57,515 nucleotides of DNA from Gemmatimonadota bacterium (GCA_009844885.1 VYAQ01000201.1:1-57515); one strand, 5' to 3'. Shown: positions 1 through 8,066, counted from the stretch's first letter. A program made the numbers and translations. Notes: a model not told the origin generated them from the letters alone.

Positions 1-2
1 CT

Positions 3-1061
3 TCCACCTGGGTCGAATCGAAGCGGGGCCAGCGCAGCATGTCGGCCCTGGTGGAAGTCTGGCGCGGCGCGGAACTCGAACGCGTGCGCCGGCGGCGCGA
101 CGATCCGGCTTCGCTGGCTTTCAGCCGCTTCAACCGGATCATGTACGGCGACCATCCCGTCGGATGGGAGATGAGTCCCTCGGACCTCGAACCCGACGAC
201 CTCGGCGAGGAGAAGCTGCGGTACGTCCATGAAGCGGTCATCTGCCCCGGCAACATGGTGCTCGGCGTCGCCGGAGATGTCACCTGGAGCCGCGCGTCGC
301 GGATGCTGGACCGGATCCTGGCCGACTGGCCGCCATGCTCGGGGAACCTCCTGGAGGACCCACAACCCGATATCCGGACCGAGCCGGGCGTCTTCGTAAT
401 CCAGAAGGAGATCGAACAGAGTGTTGTCGTGCTGGCCCATTCGTCTTCGTTGCGTCAGGGGGACACCGGCGAGTACTTCGCGTCGCGGATCGCGAATTCC
501 ATTCTGGGGGCATCGGGACTTTCCAGCCGGCTCGCCACGGAACTTCGAACCCGGCAGGGATTGTCGTACGGCGCGTCGTCGATCTGGACCGCCTCGCGGA
601 GGGACGACGGCCTCGTGGGAGCGCTGACGCGAACCAGACCCCGGCGCACGCTCGCGGCGGCGCGTCTGCTGCTGGCAGCCCTCGACTCCGTTCGGACCAC
701 GGCACCGGCCACCGACGAAGTGGACCACGCCGTCGGCGAGATCGTCAACGGGTTCGTATTCAACTTCCGCACGCCTCTTCAGGTCGTGGCGCGCGGCATG
801 ACCTACGAGAGCCTGGGGCTCCCCGATGACTGGCTCGAGCGCTTCCTCGACGGGATACGCGACGTAACGGCCGATGACGTGCTGGAGGTATTCCGGGCGG
901 AGATGGATCCGGCCCGAATGACCATCCTGCTGGTCGGAGACACGACCCGCTTCGACGGATCCCCCTCGGAATTGGGAGCGGTTACGGTGCTCTCCGAGGA
1001 CCTGATCCGGTCTGGCGACCCGCCTTTGCCGCCACGTGAATGGCCGCGATCCCCCCACTGA
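3..1061 (+). CDS. M16 family zinc metallopeptidase, 3' part
   Basis: The reading frame is open from the left edge, so the true start lies outside the window. What is present looks like the second half of a pitrilysin/insulinase-type (M16) protein: a SSRLATELRTRQGLSYG segment at about 530-580 nt matches the Arg/Tyr pair region of the M16 C-terminal domain, which helps close the chamber on the substrate. The zinc-binding HxxEH motif of the N-terminal domain is not in the window, so activity cannot be judged. Such proteins are usually periplasmic and often come as two adjacent M16 genes. The last 80 bases overlap the 3' end of the convergent menG. The family call is fairly sure, the substrate unknown. 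Confidence 0.85.
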   Translation, partial: STWVESKRGQRSMSALVEVWRGAELERVRRRRDDPASLAFSRFNRIMYGDHPVGWEMSPSDLEPDDLGEEKLRYVHEAVICPGNMVLGVAGDVTWSRASRMLDRILADWPPCSGNLLEDPQPDIRTEPGVFVIQKEIEQSVVVLAHSSSLRQGDTGEYFASRIANSILGASGLSSRLATELRTRQGLSYGASSIWTASRRDDGLVGALTRTRPRRTLAAARLLLAALDSVRTTAPATDEVDHAVGEIVNGFVFNFRTPLQVVARGMTYESLGLPDDWLERFLDGIRDVTADDVLEVFRAEMDPARMTILLVGDTTRFDGSPSELGAVTVLSEDLIRSGDPPLPPREWPRSPH

Positions 1062-1737
1062 CCAGGCTCCACTCGACCGACGCGAAGCCGGCGCTTCGAA
1101 GCTGTTCGGCCAGCGCAACCGGACCCGGAAAGCCGCGAACGGACCTGGGCAGGTAGGTGTACGCCCACGGATGGCCCGAAACCAGTCGCCCGACCAGAGG
1201 GAGGATGCGATTGAAGTAGAAAAGGTAGGCCGCACGCAGGAATCTTCCCGGAGGCACGGTGAACTCCAGCACAACGAGACGCCCGCCGGGCTCCAGCACG
1301 CGATGAAGTTCGCGGAATCCGGCGGACAGGTCGGACAGGTTGCGCACACCGAATCCCACGGTCGCGCCCGCGAACGTAGCCGCGCCAAACGGCAGCATCT
1401 GCGTGTCGCCGCATACGGGCGCCACGGCGGCGGCGTGGATCTTGGGCAGTCCCCGGGCCAGCATGGGAAGCGCAAAGTCGGCTCCCACCACACGACCCGC
1501 AAACCCGTGCCGCCCCGCCAGTTCCAGGGCGAGATCGAAGGTGCCCGCGCACGCATCCAGATAGGTTCCGTGCGGGGCGCGTTCCCACCCGAGGGCCCGT
1601 ACGGCGCGCCGGCGCCATCTCCGGTCGATGTTCAGGCTCAGGACGTGATTCAGGAGATCGTAGCGCGGTGCGATCTCGCTGAAGAGCGTTCGAACCTGCA
1701 CGGCGCGCTCATCCCCGGCTGCCGGGTCCGCGGTCAA
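982..1737 (-). CDS. menG: Demethylmenaquinone methyltransferase (UbiE/MenG)
   Basis: SAM-dependent methyltransferase of the UbiE/MenG family, 251 aa, the usual length. It would methylate demethylmenaquinone in the last step of menaquinone synthesis; whether ubiquinone is also made cannot be told here. Visible family features are the N-terminal IAPRYDLLNHVLSLNIDRRWRR block, the glycine-rich SAM site (LDACAGTFDLALELA), GFGVRNLSDL, and the long ELHRVLEPGGRLVVLEFTVP block followed by YLPRSV. The start codon ATG at 1737 gives the normal N-terminus. Its C-terminal coding end overlaps the tail of the convergent M16 gene by 80 bp. It diverges from the ECF sigma gene, leaving a 166-bp shared upstream region. 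Confidence 0.93.
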   Translation of the reverse strand: MTADPAAGDERAVQVRTLFSEIAPRYDLLNHVLSLNIDRRWRRRAVRALGWERAPHGTYLDACAGTFDLALELAGRHGFAGRVVGADFALPMLARGLPKIHAAAVAPVCGDTQMLPFGAATFAGATVGFGVRNLSDLSAGFRELHRVLEPGGRLVVLEFTVPPGRFLRAAYLFYFNRILPLVGRLVSGHPWAYTYLPRSVRGFPGPVALAEQLRSAGFASVEWSLVSGGIAAIHVAAKAGRQTGSGPRRAP

Positions 1738-1781
1738 GGCGTCACCTCCCTGATGCGTGGAGTCGTGGACAAAGGGCGCTC

Positions 1782-1855
1782 GAAACGTAGAATCCCTACG
1801 GGAGCCGAATCCACCCGCTCGTGCCGATTGACGGGAATTCGCCCCTGAAACGTAG
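1782..1855 (+). promoter_or_regulatory. Repeated GAAACGTAG elements, possible ECF -35 boxes
   Basis: The 9-mer GAAACGTAG occurs twice in the same orientation (1782-1790 and 1847-1855) in the 166 bp between menG and the ECF sigma gene. GAAAC-type sequences are common -35 elements of ECF sigma factors, and the second copy lies about 50 bases upstream of the sigma start, with a TCGA about 16 bases further on. Autoregulation is an inference; no transcript start is known. Confidence 0.35.
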
Positions 1856-1903
1856 TCCGTTCTCGAATCGACCGGGGATCGTCGCCGCGGTCCCCAGGAA
1901 CCT

Positions 1904-2542
1904 GTGCTCCCTTCAAGGAACGGCCCACGGCCCGACCCACAGTCCTTGCAAGATCCCGCACCCGATGACAGGACCCTGGCCGCCCAGGCCGCGAATGGAC
2001 GCCAGCGTGCGTTTCGGGAGCTACTGAAGCGTTACGAACGACCGGTCTTTTCGCTCGTCTACCGGATGGTTCGTGACCGGAGCCTCGCCGAGGACCTGTC
2101 TCAGGAGGCCTTCATCCGGGCCTTCAATGCGATCGGGAGCTACAACCCCAAGTACAAGTTCTCCAGCTGGGTCTTCAAGATTGCCAACAACGTCACCATC
2201 GATCACCTGCGCAAGAAGCGCCTCGATACCATTTCGCTGCAGGGCTCCCCCCACGCCCTGACGGACGAGGCGCAGGCGCAGACCACACCGATTGTGGAGT
2301 CGCCGGACGAACGGCCGGATGCCTACGTGGAGAACATGGAGCTCGGAAGCCAGATTGAAGCTGCGATCGGCAGGCTGCGGCCCGAGTATCGCACCGTAAC
2401 GCTGCTGCGGCATGTGGAAGGCTATTCCTACAAGGAAATCGCGGAGATCATGGGGTTGCCTCTGGGGACGGTGAAGACGTACATCCACAGAGCCCGTCTT
2501 GAGTTGAAGGAGTCGTTGGCCCACGTGGTCGATCAGGGCTAG
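1904..2542 (+). CDS. ECF RNA polymerase sigma factor, RpoE-like
   Basis: A 212-aa group 4 sigma-70 factor. Region 2 is clear (RAFRELLKRYERPVFSLVYRMVRD, then LAEDLSQEAFIRAFNAI and the -10-binding FSSWVFKIANNVTIDHLRKKR); region 4 follows after an acidic linker (YRTVTLLRHVEGYSYKEIAEIMGLPLGTVKTYIHRARLELK). The proposed GTG start has AGGAA about 5 bases upstream; an internal start nearer region 2 is possible because the first 25 residues are low in conservation features. Downstream, within 90 bases, comes a protein that looks like its anti-sigma factor, followed by envelope proteins, so it probably drives an envelope-related regulon and perhaps its own promoter. Confidence 0.92.
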   Translation: MLPSRNGPRPDPQSLQDPAPDDRTLAAQAANGRQRAFRELLKRYERPVFSLVYRMVRDRSLAEDLSQEAFIRAFNAIGSYNPKYKFSSWVFKIANNVTIDHLRKKRLDTISLQGSPHALTDEAQAQTTPIVESPDERPDAYVENMELGSQIEAAIGRLRPEYRTVTLLRHVEGYSYKEIAEIMGLPLGTVKTYIHRARLELKESLAHVVDQG

Positions 2543-2629
2543 CCGGAACCGCCGCAGGGTGGCGCACGCAAGTGAAACCAGCGGAATTCGGGGACCGTAG
2601 TGCAGGCAAATCCCGGAGGATATACGAAA

Positions 2630-3535
2630 GTGACCAAGACCGATCGCACAGTGAGGGCGCTGGACCCGGAGACGAGAAGGATCTTCTCGTACCTGGACGG
2701 CGAATTGCGCCCCGGCGACGCTCTCGAGTTCGAACACGAGCTCACGGTCAACCCGGGGCTCGAGGCCGAAGTCCGCGCTTTTCGCTCCGTGCTTGCGGCC
2801 CTTGATCAACTGGCGCTGTTCGCGCCCTCCCCGGACTTCAGAGTACGCGTGCTCGTGGCGCTGTACGCGGGAAGATCCTGGCGCGCCCGGGCACGGGCGT
2901 GGGTCGGTGGAGGCTCTTTTGCCATCGTGCCGAATGCGCTCGCCACCCTCCTGGACGAGGGTCTGCCGAGGCGCCAGGCCAGGGCTCTGTCCGCATTCGT
3001 GGCGAGTGACCCCGAGGCGGCCGGCGCCCTTGCCGAGTGGAAGCAGCTGCACGACAAGCTGGACCGTCTGCCGGTCCATGCGCCGACTGCCGGATTCCGC
3101 GATCGGGTCATGGCCCGGGTGGACACGGTGCCCGCTGCCTCCGCACGGCGCAGCGGGTTTGCACAGCGAATAGGGCGAGCCTGGTCTCGCCCGGCGGACC
3201 GTCTGGCGGCCGCGTCAGGGATCGCCTTCGGGCCGACCACCGCCGTGCTGGCAACCGCGTACATGCTCTTTTCCAACAACCCCCTCGTTACCGCGTCGAA
3301 CGTCGCGAGCTTCCTCTGGACCAGGACCGCCGACGCTCTTTCGGGTCTCGTCGACAGCGGCTTCGGGAGTGCGGCAGGCAGCCTGTTCGGACTCCTCGAC
3401 GGCGTGGCGCCACAGGGGCCGGCCCTGGCCGTCAGTGCTTTCGTCTTCGCCTGTCTCACGCTGGTTTCGGCGTGGGTCCTCTACAGAAACATCGTCAAGG
3501 TTCCGGCTTCGGAGCGTCGCTATGTACCGATTTGA
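2630..3535 (+). CDS. Putative transmembrane anti-sigma factor
   Basis: A 301-aa protein with a cytoplasmic N-terminal part and two likely hydrophobic segments (about residues 195-215 and 265-285). The beginning, DPETRRIFSYLDGELRPGDALEFEHELTVNPGLEAEVRAFRSVLAAL, has the layout of the anti-sigma zf-HC2 helix bundle but lacks its Cys/His zinc ligands; a related block recurs at about residues 100-155 (ARALSAFVASDPEAAGALAEWKQLHDKLDRLP). The start GTG at 2630 is preferred over one at 2600 because GGAGGA sits 9 bases before it. Position directly after the ECF gene and before exported proteins supports an anti-sigma role; the partner is inferred. The 3' end overlaps the next gene by 14 bases. Confidence 0.7.
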   Translation: MTKTDRTVRALDPETRRIFSYLDGELRPGDALEFEHELTVNPGLEAEVRAFRSVLAALDQLALFAPSPDFRVRVLVALYAGRSWRARARAWVGGGSFAIVPNALATLLDEGLPRRQARALSAFVASDPEAAGALAEWKQLHDKLDRLPVHAPTAGFRDRVMARVDTVPAASARRSGFAQRIGRAWSRPADRLAAASGIAFGPTTAVLATAYMLFSNNPLVTASNVASFLWTRTADALSGLVDSGFGSAAGSLFGLLDGVAPQGPALAVSAFVFACLTLVSAWVLYRNIVKVPASERRYVPI

Positions 3536-5087
3536 TCGAATGAACTGGTTGCTCGCCGCGGTTGCCGGCGGCGGAGGCATGCTCGCCGCCGCGGATGCCA
3601 CGGCTCAGGAGCGGCAGGTCGTCCACAATCAGTTGGGGGTCTCGAGTTCGGAGGCGTCGCTGGAGCTCGAATTCTCCGACGGCGCGACCTTCTCGATTTC
3701 CTTCGAGAACGGTCTCGTCACGGCCGACGGCGAGGTCCTCGGCACCTACCAGTCCGGTGGCGCGGCCGAGCAGGAGTGGCGCAGCCTTCTCTCGGACGTC
3801 CTCTCCCTGGCGAACGGCCCCTTGGCTGAAGCGCTCGAGCGGTGGGAGCCGGGTCCGGATCTCACCGGGGGCGAGGCGGATCTCCTGCGCGCGGTCGACG
3901 GAGCCCTGGAGGGTGCGGTGGCGGGCGTCGCCGGCGGGGTCAGCCGTTCCGTGGCCGGGCAGAGAATGGGAGAACTCCTGGAGGCCGTGGCGCACAGCGA
4001 AAACGTCGAGGCGCTGGGGACGGCCCTGGAGGATGTCGATCTCGAGGCGCTGGGGATCTGGCTGCATCAGGACTACACGGTGCGCGAAGGAACTTCGCAC
4101 TCGGGATCCGTGCTGGTCGTAGGAGGACATCTCGACGTTCGCGGCAGCGTGGACGGCGACGTGATCGTGCTCGATGGCACCATCACGTTGCGGGAGGACG
4201 GAGAGGTCGATGGCGATGTCCATCTGATCCAGTCGGATCTGGTACGGCGTGGCGGTGAGGTCGACGGCGACGTGATGGATGTGACGCGGCAGCTGCGACG
4301 GGCGGAAAACCAGGTCCGCGAAGAGATCAGGGCCGAGGTCGCGCGCGAACTGGGACCCACCCGGAATGCCGGACGGGGACGCGGGTTCGCGAGGGTCAGC
4401 CGCGCCATGGGCGATATCTTCGAGACCGGTATCACCTTTGTGATTCTGGGTCTGTTGACGCTGCTCCTCACACGGTTCTCGGCGGATCGCGTGGACGTGG
4501 TTACCCGGGCGGTCGGAAGCCAGCCGGCGCGCAGTGCCGTGGTCGGGTTTGCGGGCGGATTCCTGATCCTCCCCGTCTATGTCCTCGGGATGGTGGTGCT
4601 GGCGATTTCCGTGGTGGGGCTGCCGGTGCTGCTGGCCTGGGTGCCGCTCTTCCCGCTGGCGGTGGTCGTCGCGGGCTTCATGGGGTACGTGGGGGTCGGC
4701 CAGCAAGTGGGAAGATGGGTGCTCGAGCATGACATCCCCTGGCTCGACTGGGTCGACCGCAACCGCCCCACGCACCTCCGCCTCCTCGGGCTTGCTACGC
4801 TGCTCGTCCCGTTCGTCGTCGGCAACGCCCTGCAGGTGCTGCCGCTGGTGGGCTGGACCGGCTCGCTCGTCATCGGGATGGGGAGCATCGCGAGTGTCGC
4901 CGCGATACTGACCGGCCTGGGCGCGGTCATCGTGACACGCGGGGGCCGCCGTCCCGTCGAGTACGGATTCGAGGAACACGCATACGAGCCGGTCGACTGG
5001 CACGAGGCCGAGGACGACGGGGCTTCGGACGAAGCCGGCGATGACGTGGACCATGGGACGACCGCCGCCGGGGACGACGAGTCATGA
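3522..5087 (+). CDS. Exported bactofilin-like domain protein with multiple TM helices
   Basis: A 521-aa protein with an unusual order of parts. Residues 1-30 are a signal peptide ending ATAQE. A helical region follows; residues about 190-255 form short beta repeats (GSVLVVGGHLDVRGSVDGDVIVLDG and repeated EVDGDV) like the right-handed beta-helix of bactofilins. Then come a charged coiled-coil-like stretch, five or so hydrophobic helices (about 300-470) and an acidic tail. Bactofilins are normally cytoplasmic polymers, but this one has a signal sequence, so the repeats would lie outside the membrane. The ATG at 3522 has GGAG upstream and overlaps the preceding gene by 14 bases. Co-transcription with the sigma/anti-sigma pair suggests a role in envelope stress; the molecular job is unknown. 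Confidence 0.75.
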   Translation: MYRFDRMNWLLAAVAGGGGMLAAADATAQERQVVHNQLGVSSSEASLELEFSDGATFSISFENGLVTADGEVLGTYQSGGAAEQEWRSLLSDVLSLANGPLAEALERWEPGPDLTGGEADLLRAVDGALEGAVAGVAGGVSRSVAGQRMGELLEAVAHSENVEALGTALEDVDLEALGIWLHQDYTVREGTSHSGSVLVVGGHLDVRGSVDGDVIVLDGTITLREDGEVDGDVHLIQSDLVRRGGEVDGDVMDVTRQLRRAENQVREEIRAEVARELGPTRNAGRGRGFARVSRAMGDIFETGITFVILGLLTLLLTRFSADRVDVVTRAVGSQPARSAVVGFAGGFLILPVYVLGMVVLAISVVGLPVLLAWVPLFPLAVVVAGFMGYVGVGQQVGRWVLEHDIPWLDWVDRNRPTHLRLLGLATLLVPFVVGNALQVLPLVGWTGSLVIGMGSIASVAAILTGLGAVIVTRGGRRPVEYGFEEHAYEPVDWHEAEDDGASDEAGDDVDHGTTAAGDDES

Positions 5088-5953
5088 GCCGGCCCGTAAT
5101 GGCCGTCATGAGCCGGTCGATGCTGGCCGTGGCGGCGGGTGTTGCGCTCGCCGCGCCCCTGCCGCTCGCAGCCCAGAGCTGGAAGACCTTCACTTCCTCC
5201 AGGCTTGTCACGAACGAGGACCGCCTCGGTGTCTCGGTCGGCTACGGAGCCGGCGTACTCAAGCTGAGCAGGGGCGATGAGGGCTCCCTGTACAGAGCGC
5301 TGTTCCGCTTCGACGAAGAAACGGCCGACCCGGTCGCCGAATACGGAAACCAGCACCTCAGGGTCGGAATCTCCATCGACGACCACCGCGGACGGAGCTT
5401 TCGCGGCAGGTCCGAAAGCCCCTCGCTGGATCTGCAACTCGGACCGGACGTGCCGGCGGCCATCGAACTGGATTTCGGTGCGGGACGCGCGGATGTGGAC
5501 CTCACCGGCATACCCGTATCGCGGCTCGAGCTTAATACGGGCGCCTCGGAATCGGTTCTGAGAATACGGGAGTTGAATCCGGAGCCGATGGAGGAGGCGA
5601 TTATCACCGTGGGGGCGGCCGATCTGCGCGTAAGCGGACTCGGGAACTTCCACACGAGCGATATCGAGGTGAACGCGGGCCTGGGTTCGGTGGTGCTGGA
5701 ACTGGATGGACGCTGGGTGGAGAACGCCATGCTGTCGGTCGATATGGGGTTGGGCGCGCTGGAGATCCGCGTACCTGAATCGCTGGGGATTCGCGTTCAC
5801 CGCCAGAGCCGCTTCCTTTCCACGTTCGATGCGGAGCGGCTCGTCAGGAATGGAGACGTGTACCAGTCGGTGAACTGGGACGCTGCCGATCGCAGGGTGG
5901 AAATCGACGTCTCCGCCGCGCTTGGCAGTGTCGACATCGTGTGGATCGGCTGA
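5084..5953 (+). CDS. Secreted beta-rich protein, LiaF/DUF2154-like
   Basis: A 289-aa exported protein. An N-terminal signal peptide ends near LPLAAQS (residues 25-33). The rest is rich in beta strand with recurring short repeats of the type VDLTG, LELNTGAS, EVNAGLGSVVLELDG and DMGLGALEIRVPESLGIRV. This resembles the C-terminal domain of LiaF-type cell-wall-stress proteins, in which similar strands stack; the similarity is judged by eye. It starts with an ATGA overlap on the upstream bactofilin-like gene, so translation is probably coupled. The product likely sits in the periplasm or on the membrane surface together with its neighbour. No catalytic motif is visible. Confidence 0.7.
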   Translation: MSRPVMAVMSRSMLAVAAGVALAAPLPLAAQSWKTFTSSRLVTNEDRLGVSVGYGAGVLKLSRGDEGSLYRALFRFDEETADPVAEYGNQHLRVGISIDDHRGRSFRGRSESPSLDLQLGPDVPAAIELDFGAGRADVDLTGIPVSRLELNTGASESVLRIRELNPEPMEEAIITVGAADLRVSGLGNFHTSDIEVNAGLGSVVLELDGRWVENAMLSVDMGLGALEIRVPESLGIRVHRQSRFLSTFDAERLVRNGDVYQSVNWDAADRRVEIDVSAALGSVDIVWIG

Positions 5954-5981
5954 CGCGCGGCGCGGAGGTGACAACCACCGC

Positions 5982-6013
5982 GAAACGAATCAGTGTTATT
6001 GTTAGTCTGACAA
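5982..6013 (+). promoter_or_regulatory. Putative ECF-type promoter overlapped by a palindrome
   Basis: Upstream of the small membrane gene at 6082, GAAACG (5982-5987) is followed 19 bases later by TCTGA (6006-6010), close to the RpoE-type layout and sharing GAAACG with the repeats upstream of the sigma gene. Overlapping it is an imperfect inverted repeat, TTGTTAG-T-CTGACAA (5999-6013), with 6 of 7 base pairs matching, which could be a repressor site. Both readings are inference. Confidence 0.35.
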
Positions 6014-6081
6014 CATTTTCGTCCCGCCTGAGCGGCTGACCGTTCGGTCGCCCCGGAGGGACCCGCTAGACCGGGGAAGGC

Positions 6082-6321
6082 ATGATCGGAACGCTGTTGA
6101 CATTCCTGGCCATGGGCATCGTCAGCATCGTCGTGGTGTGGATCGTCCTCTCGGTGATCGGCGCTCTTCTCGGCCTCACCGCCGGAATCGCCGGGTTCCT
6201 CCTCTGGAAGGTGGTCCCGGTCATGTTCGTGGGCTGGTTCGTGCTGAAGGTGCTCGCCCGGGTGCGGAGGGGTCCCGGGGCCCTCTCGGCGGCCGACCGC
6301 CAATGGCTGGAGGGCGAATAG
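6082..6321 (+). CDS. Small two-TM membrane protein
   Basis: A 79-aa protein made mostly of two long hydrophobic segments (about residues 3-35 and 38-58) and a short charged tail, LARVRRGPGALSAADRQWLEGE. I recognise no family with confidence; small proteins of this look are often annotated as phage-shock or envelope-stress accessory proteins, but no specific motif supports that. It lies 128 bp after the LiaF-like gene, behind its own possible promoter, in the same direction as the sigma-factor cluster. Confidence 0.6.
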   Translation: MIGTLLTFLAMGIVSIVVVWIVLSVIGALLGLTAGIAGFLLWKVVPVMFVGWFVLKVLARVRRGPGALSAADRQWLEGE

Positions 6322-6335
6322 ACCCTCGCGCCCGT

Positions 6336-6358
6336 CTCGCCGGGCCAATCGCGGCGAG
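6336..6358. terminator. Hairpin between convergent genes
   Basis: CTCGCCG and CGGCGAG form a perfect 7-bp stem with a 9-base loop in the 72-bp gap between the small membrane gene and the convergent mrp gene. There is no T-run on either side, so if it terminates transcription it is not a classical intrinsic terminator. Confidence 0.4.
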
Positions 6359-6393
6359 GTCATGGTAGCGCCGCGGCAACGCGACGCTCACGG

Positions 6394-7548
6394 CTAGCGG
6401 CGCGGCGGCAGGCCTTCGAGCGCTTGCAGCAGGTTCGCGCCGATCTCCGCGAGCGCTGCCGCCGCGGGAGAATCGGGTGCGGACAGCACGGTCGGCCGTC
6501 CTTCGTCCCCAGCCCTCCTCACCGCGATGTCGATCGGCACCCTGCCCAGGAACGGGATCGACAATTCCCGGGAGAGCTCCTCGCCGCCACCACGTCCGAA
6601 AAGATCAACCACCTCGTCCGATCCCGGGATCTGGAAGCCGCACATGTTTTCCACGACGCCGAGCACCCGGGTGTTGACCCGCTCGAACATCTTGATCCCG
6701 CGCCGCACATCCCCTGTTGCCACCTTCTGAGGCGTCGTGACCATCACCGCGCCATCGAGATCAACCGTCTGCACCAGGGATAGCTGAGCGTCGCCGGTGC
6801 CGGGCGGCATGTCCACGACCATCAGGTCCAGTTCGCCCCACGCCACCTGCTCCATGAACTGCTTGAGAATGCCGGCGATAAGCGGGCCCCGCATGATCGC
6901 GGGCTGGGCGCGGTCGAGCAGGAAACCGAGGCTCATGAGTCGGACGCCATGCGACTCCAGGGGCACAATCATCTCCGACCCCTTGGCGCCGGACACGGGG
7001 GGGCGGCGGCGCTCTCCGAACATGAGCGGGATGTTCGGTCCGTAGATATCCGCGTCCAGCAGACCCGTGCTCAACCCGCGAGCGGCAGCGTGCGCCGCCA
7101 GGTTCGTGGCCACCATGGACTTGCCGACCCCGCCCTTCCCGGAGCTGATCGCGATGATTCGCTTGACGCCGGCCAGGATGCCGGGCTTCGGAGTGGGAGG
7201 CGGAACCGAGCCCGGTTGCAGTCCCCGCGGCCGCCGCTGGACGTCCGGCTTGCGGTCGGCCTGGCCCTCACCATCGGGCGGTGTCTGGGGCAACTGGACA
7301 TCCACCTTCACGGAAGTCACGCCCTCGACGGCCTCGGCAGCGGCTCTGGCCCGGCGCACCAGCGTCCCGGGGTCACCACGCCGCAGCGCAAACACGAAGC
7401 GCGCGTTGCCCTGCGAATCCACGTCCACGCCACTGACCTGGCCCCCGTCGACCACGTTCTGGCCCGTCACCGGGTTGACGATGCCCGTCAACGCCTGCGT
7501 CACAGCGGCAGCAAGTCCGCCCTGGCTCATTTGAGGCTCAAATGGCAT
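6394..7548 (-). CDS. apbC: Mrp/ApbC-type iron-sulfur carrier ATPase
   Basis: A 384-aa P-loop ATPase of the Mrp/NBP35 family, which holds and delivers [4Fe-4S] clusters to target enzymes in the cytoplasm. The first 100 residues form a MIP18/DUF59 domain (LTGIVNPVTGQNVVDGGQVSGVDV...), followed by a low-complexity linker and the deviant Walker A ISSGKGGVGKSMVATNLA at about 135-150. DADIYGPN, VDMPPGTGDAQLSL and MCGFQIPGS match the family; the usual CxxC near the C-terminus is not obvious, since only one Cys (in MCGF) is seen there. It overlaps the NifU-like gene by 11 bases, so the two are translated as a unit for Fe-S assembly. Confidence 0.92.
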   Translation of the reverse strand: MPFEPQMSQGGLAAAVTQALTGIVNPVTGQNVVDGGQVSGVDVDSQGNARFVFALRRGDPGTLVRRARAAAEAVEGVTSVKVDVQLPQTPPDGEGQADRKPDVQRRPRGLQPGSVPPPTPKPGILAGVKRIIAISSGKGGVGKSMVATNLAAHAAARGLSTGLLDADIYGPNIPLMFGERRRPPVSGAKGSEMIVPLESHGVRLMSLGFLLDRAQPAIMRGPLIAGILKQFMEQVAWGELDLMVVDMPPGTGDAQLSLVQTVDLDGAVMVTTPQKVATGDVRRGIKMFERVNTRVLGVVENMCGFQIPGSDEVVDLFGRGGGEELSRELSIPFLGRVPIDIAVRRAGDEGRPTVLSAPDSPAAAALAEIGANLLQALEGLPPRR

Positions 7549-7768
7549 CTACCGTCAGCACCTCGGGCACGGACGCCCTGAGCCGCTGTTCGATCCCCTC
7601 CTTGAGGGTGAACATGGATATCGGACACGCTTCGCAGGCACCCATCAGCCGGACTTCGACCCTGCCCCGCTCCGCATCCCAGGCCACCAGCTCCACGTCA
7701 CCCCCGTCCATGCGGATGGCGGGACGAATCGTCTCGAGGACCTCTTCGATCCGCTCTATGGTAGCCAT
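7538..7768 (-). CDS. NifU-like iron-sulfur scaffold domain protein
   Basis: A 76-aa stand-alone NifU C-terminal domain (Nfu type). The CxxCP cluster-binding motif is present (GACEACPISMFTLKEGIEQRL), preceded by the standard IRPAIRMDGGDVELV segment. Such proteins accept and hand on Fe-S clusters as a dimer, one CxxC from each subunit. It is the first gene of a two-gene unit with the Mrp-type ATPase, an arrangement that fits a joint role in cluster delivery. Complete for its family. Confidence 0.92.
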   Translation of the reverse strand: MATIERIEEVLETIRPAIRMDGGDVELVAWDAERGRVEVRLMGACEACPISMFTLKEGIEQRLRASVPEVLTVDAI

Positions 7769-7825
7769 TCTCCGTCCAGGTCACAGGCACGGGTCCGAAC
7801 CGGCCCCGAGGATGGTGGCTGTGAC

Positions 7826-7858
7826 GACCACGGAAACTACCGAACGCGTTTCCCGGTC
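7826..7858. other. Inverted repeat between divergent nifU-like and pruA genes
   Basis: GGAAAC (7832-7837) pairs with GTTTCC (7848-7853) across a 10-base spacer, and the arms extend through GACC (7826) and GGTC (7855) with one bulge. It lies in the 298-bp region between two divergent transcription units, where a regulator could bind. No known operator is recognised. Confidence 0.3.
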
Positions 7859-7914
7859 GTCAATGCCGGTTGCGCGCGCGGCCCGCTTTCGTGAGATTGC
7901 CTGCGATTCCGGCG

Positions 7915-7944
7915 TTGACGAGCACCCGGAAAACCGCGTTCAAA
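7915..7944 (+). promoter_or_regulatory. Possible sigma-70 promoter for pruA
   Basis: TTGACG at 7915-7920 is separated by 18 bases from TTCAAA at 7939-7944, about 120 bases before the pruA start. The -35 match is good and the -10 weak, so this is a tentative call. Confidence 0.3.
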
Positions 7945-8066
7945 ACAGACCCCTGGCCGGTCCACCCGCAACCGTCGCACGACCGTTGCGAGAGGCGGAG
8001 GCTGCTTGGTGAAGCGCCTCCCCAAGGGCTCGAGCGCTCCCGCCAACCACCAATCTCGATCAGCCC

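Noticed and set aside
803-1618. Long minus-strand open frame opposite the M16 tail and menG
   Set aside because: It is Arg/Gly-rich shadow translation of menG in another frame, with no family features.
3495-5054. 519-codon open frame antisense to the bactofilin-like gene
   Set aside because: His/Arg/Gln-rich composition typical of the opposite strand of GC-rich coding DNA; no start signals or domains.
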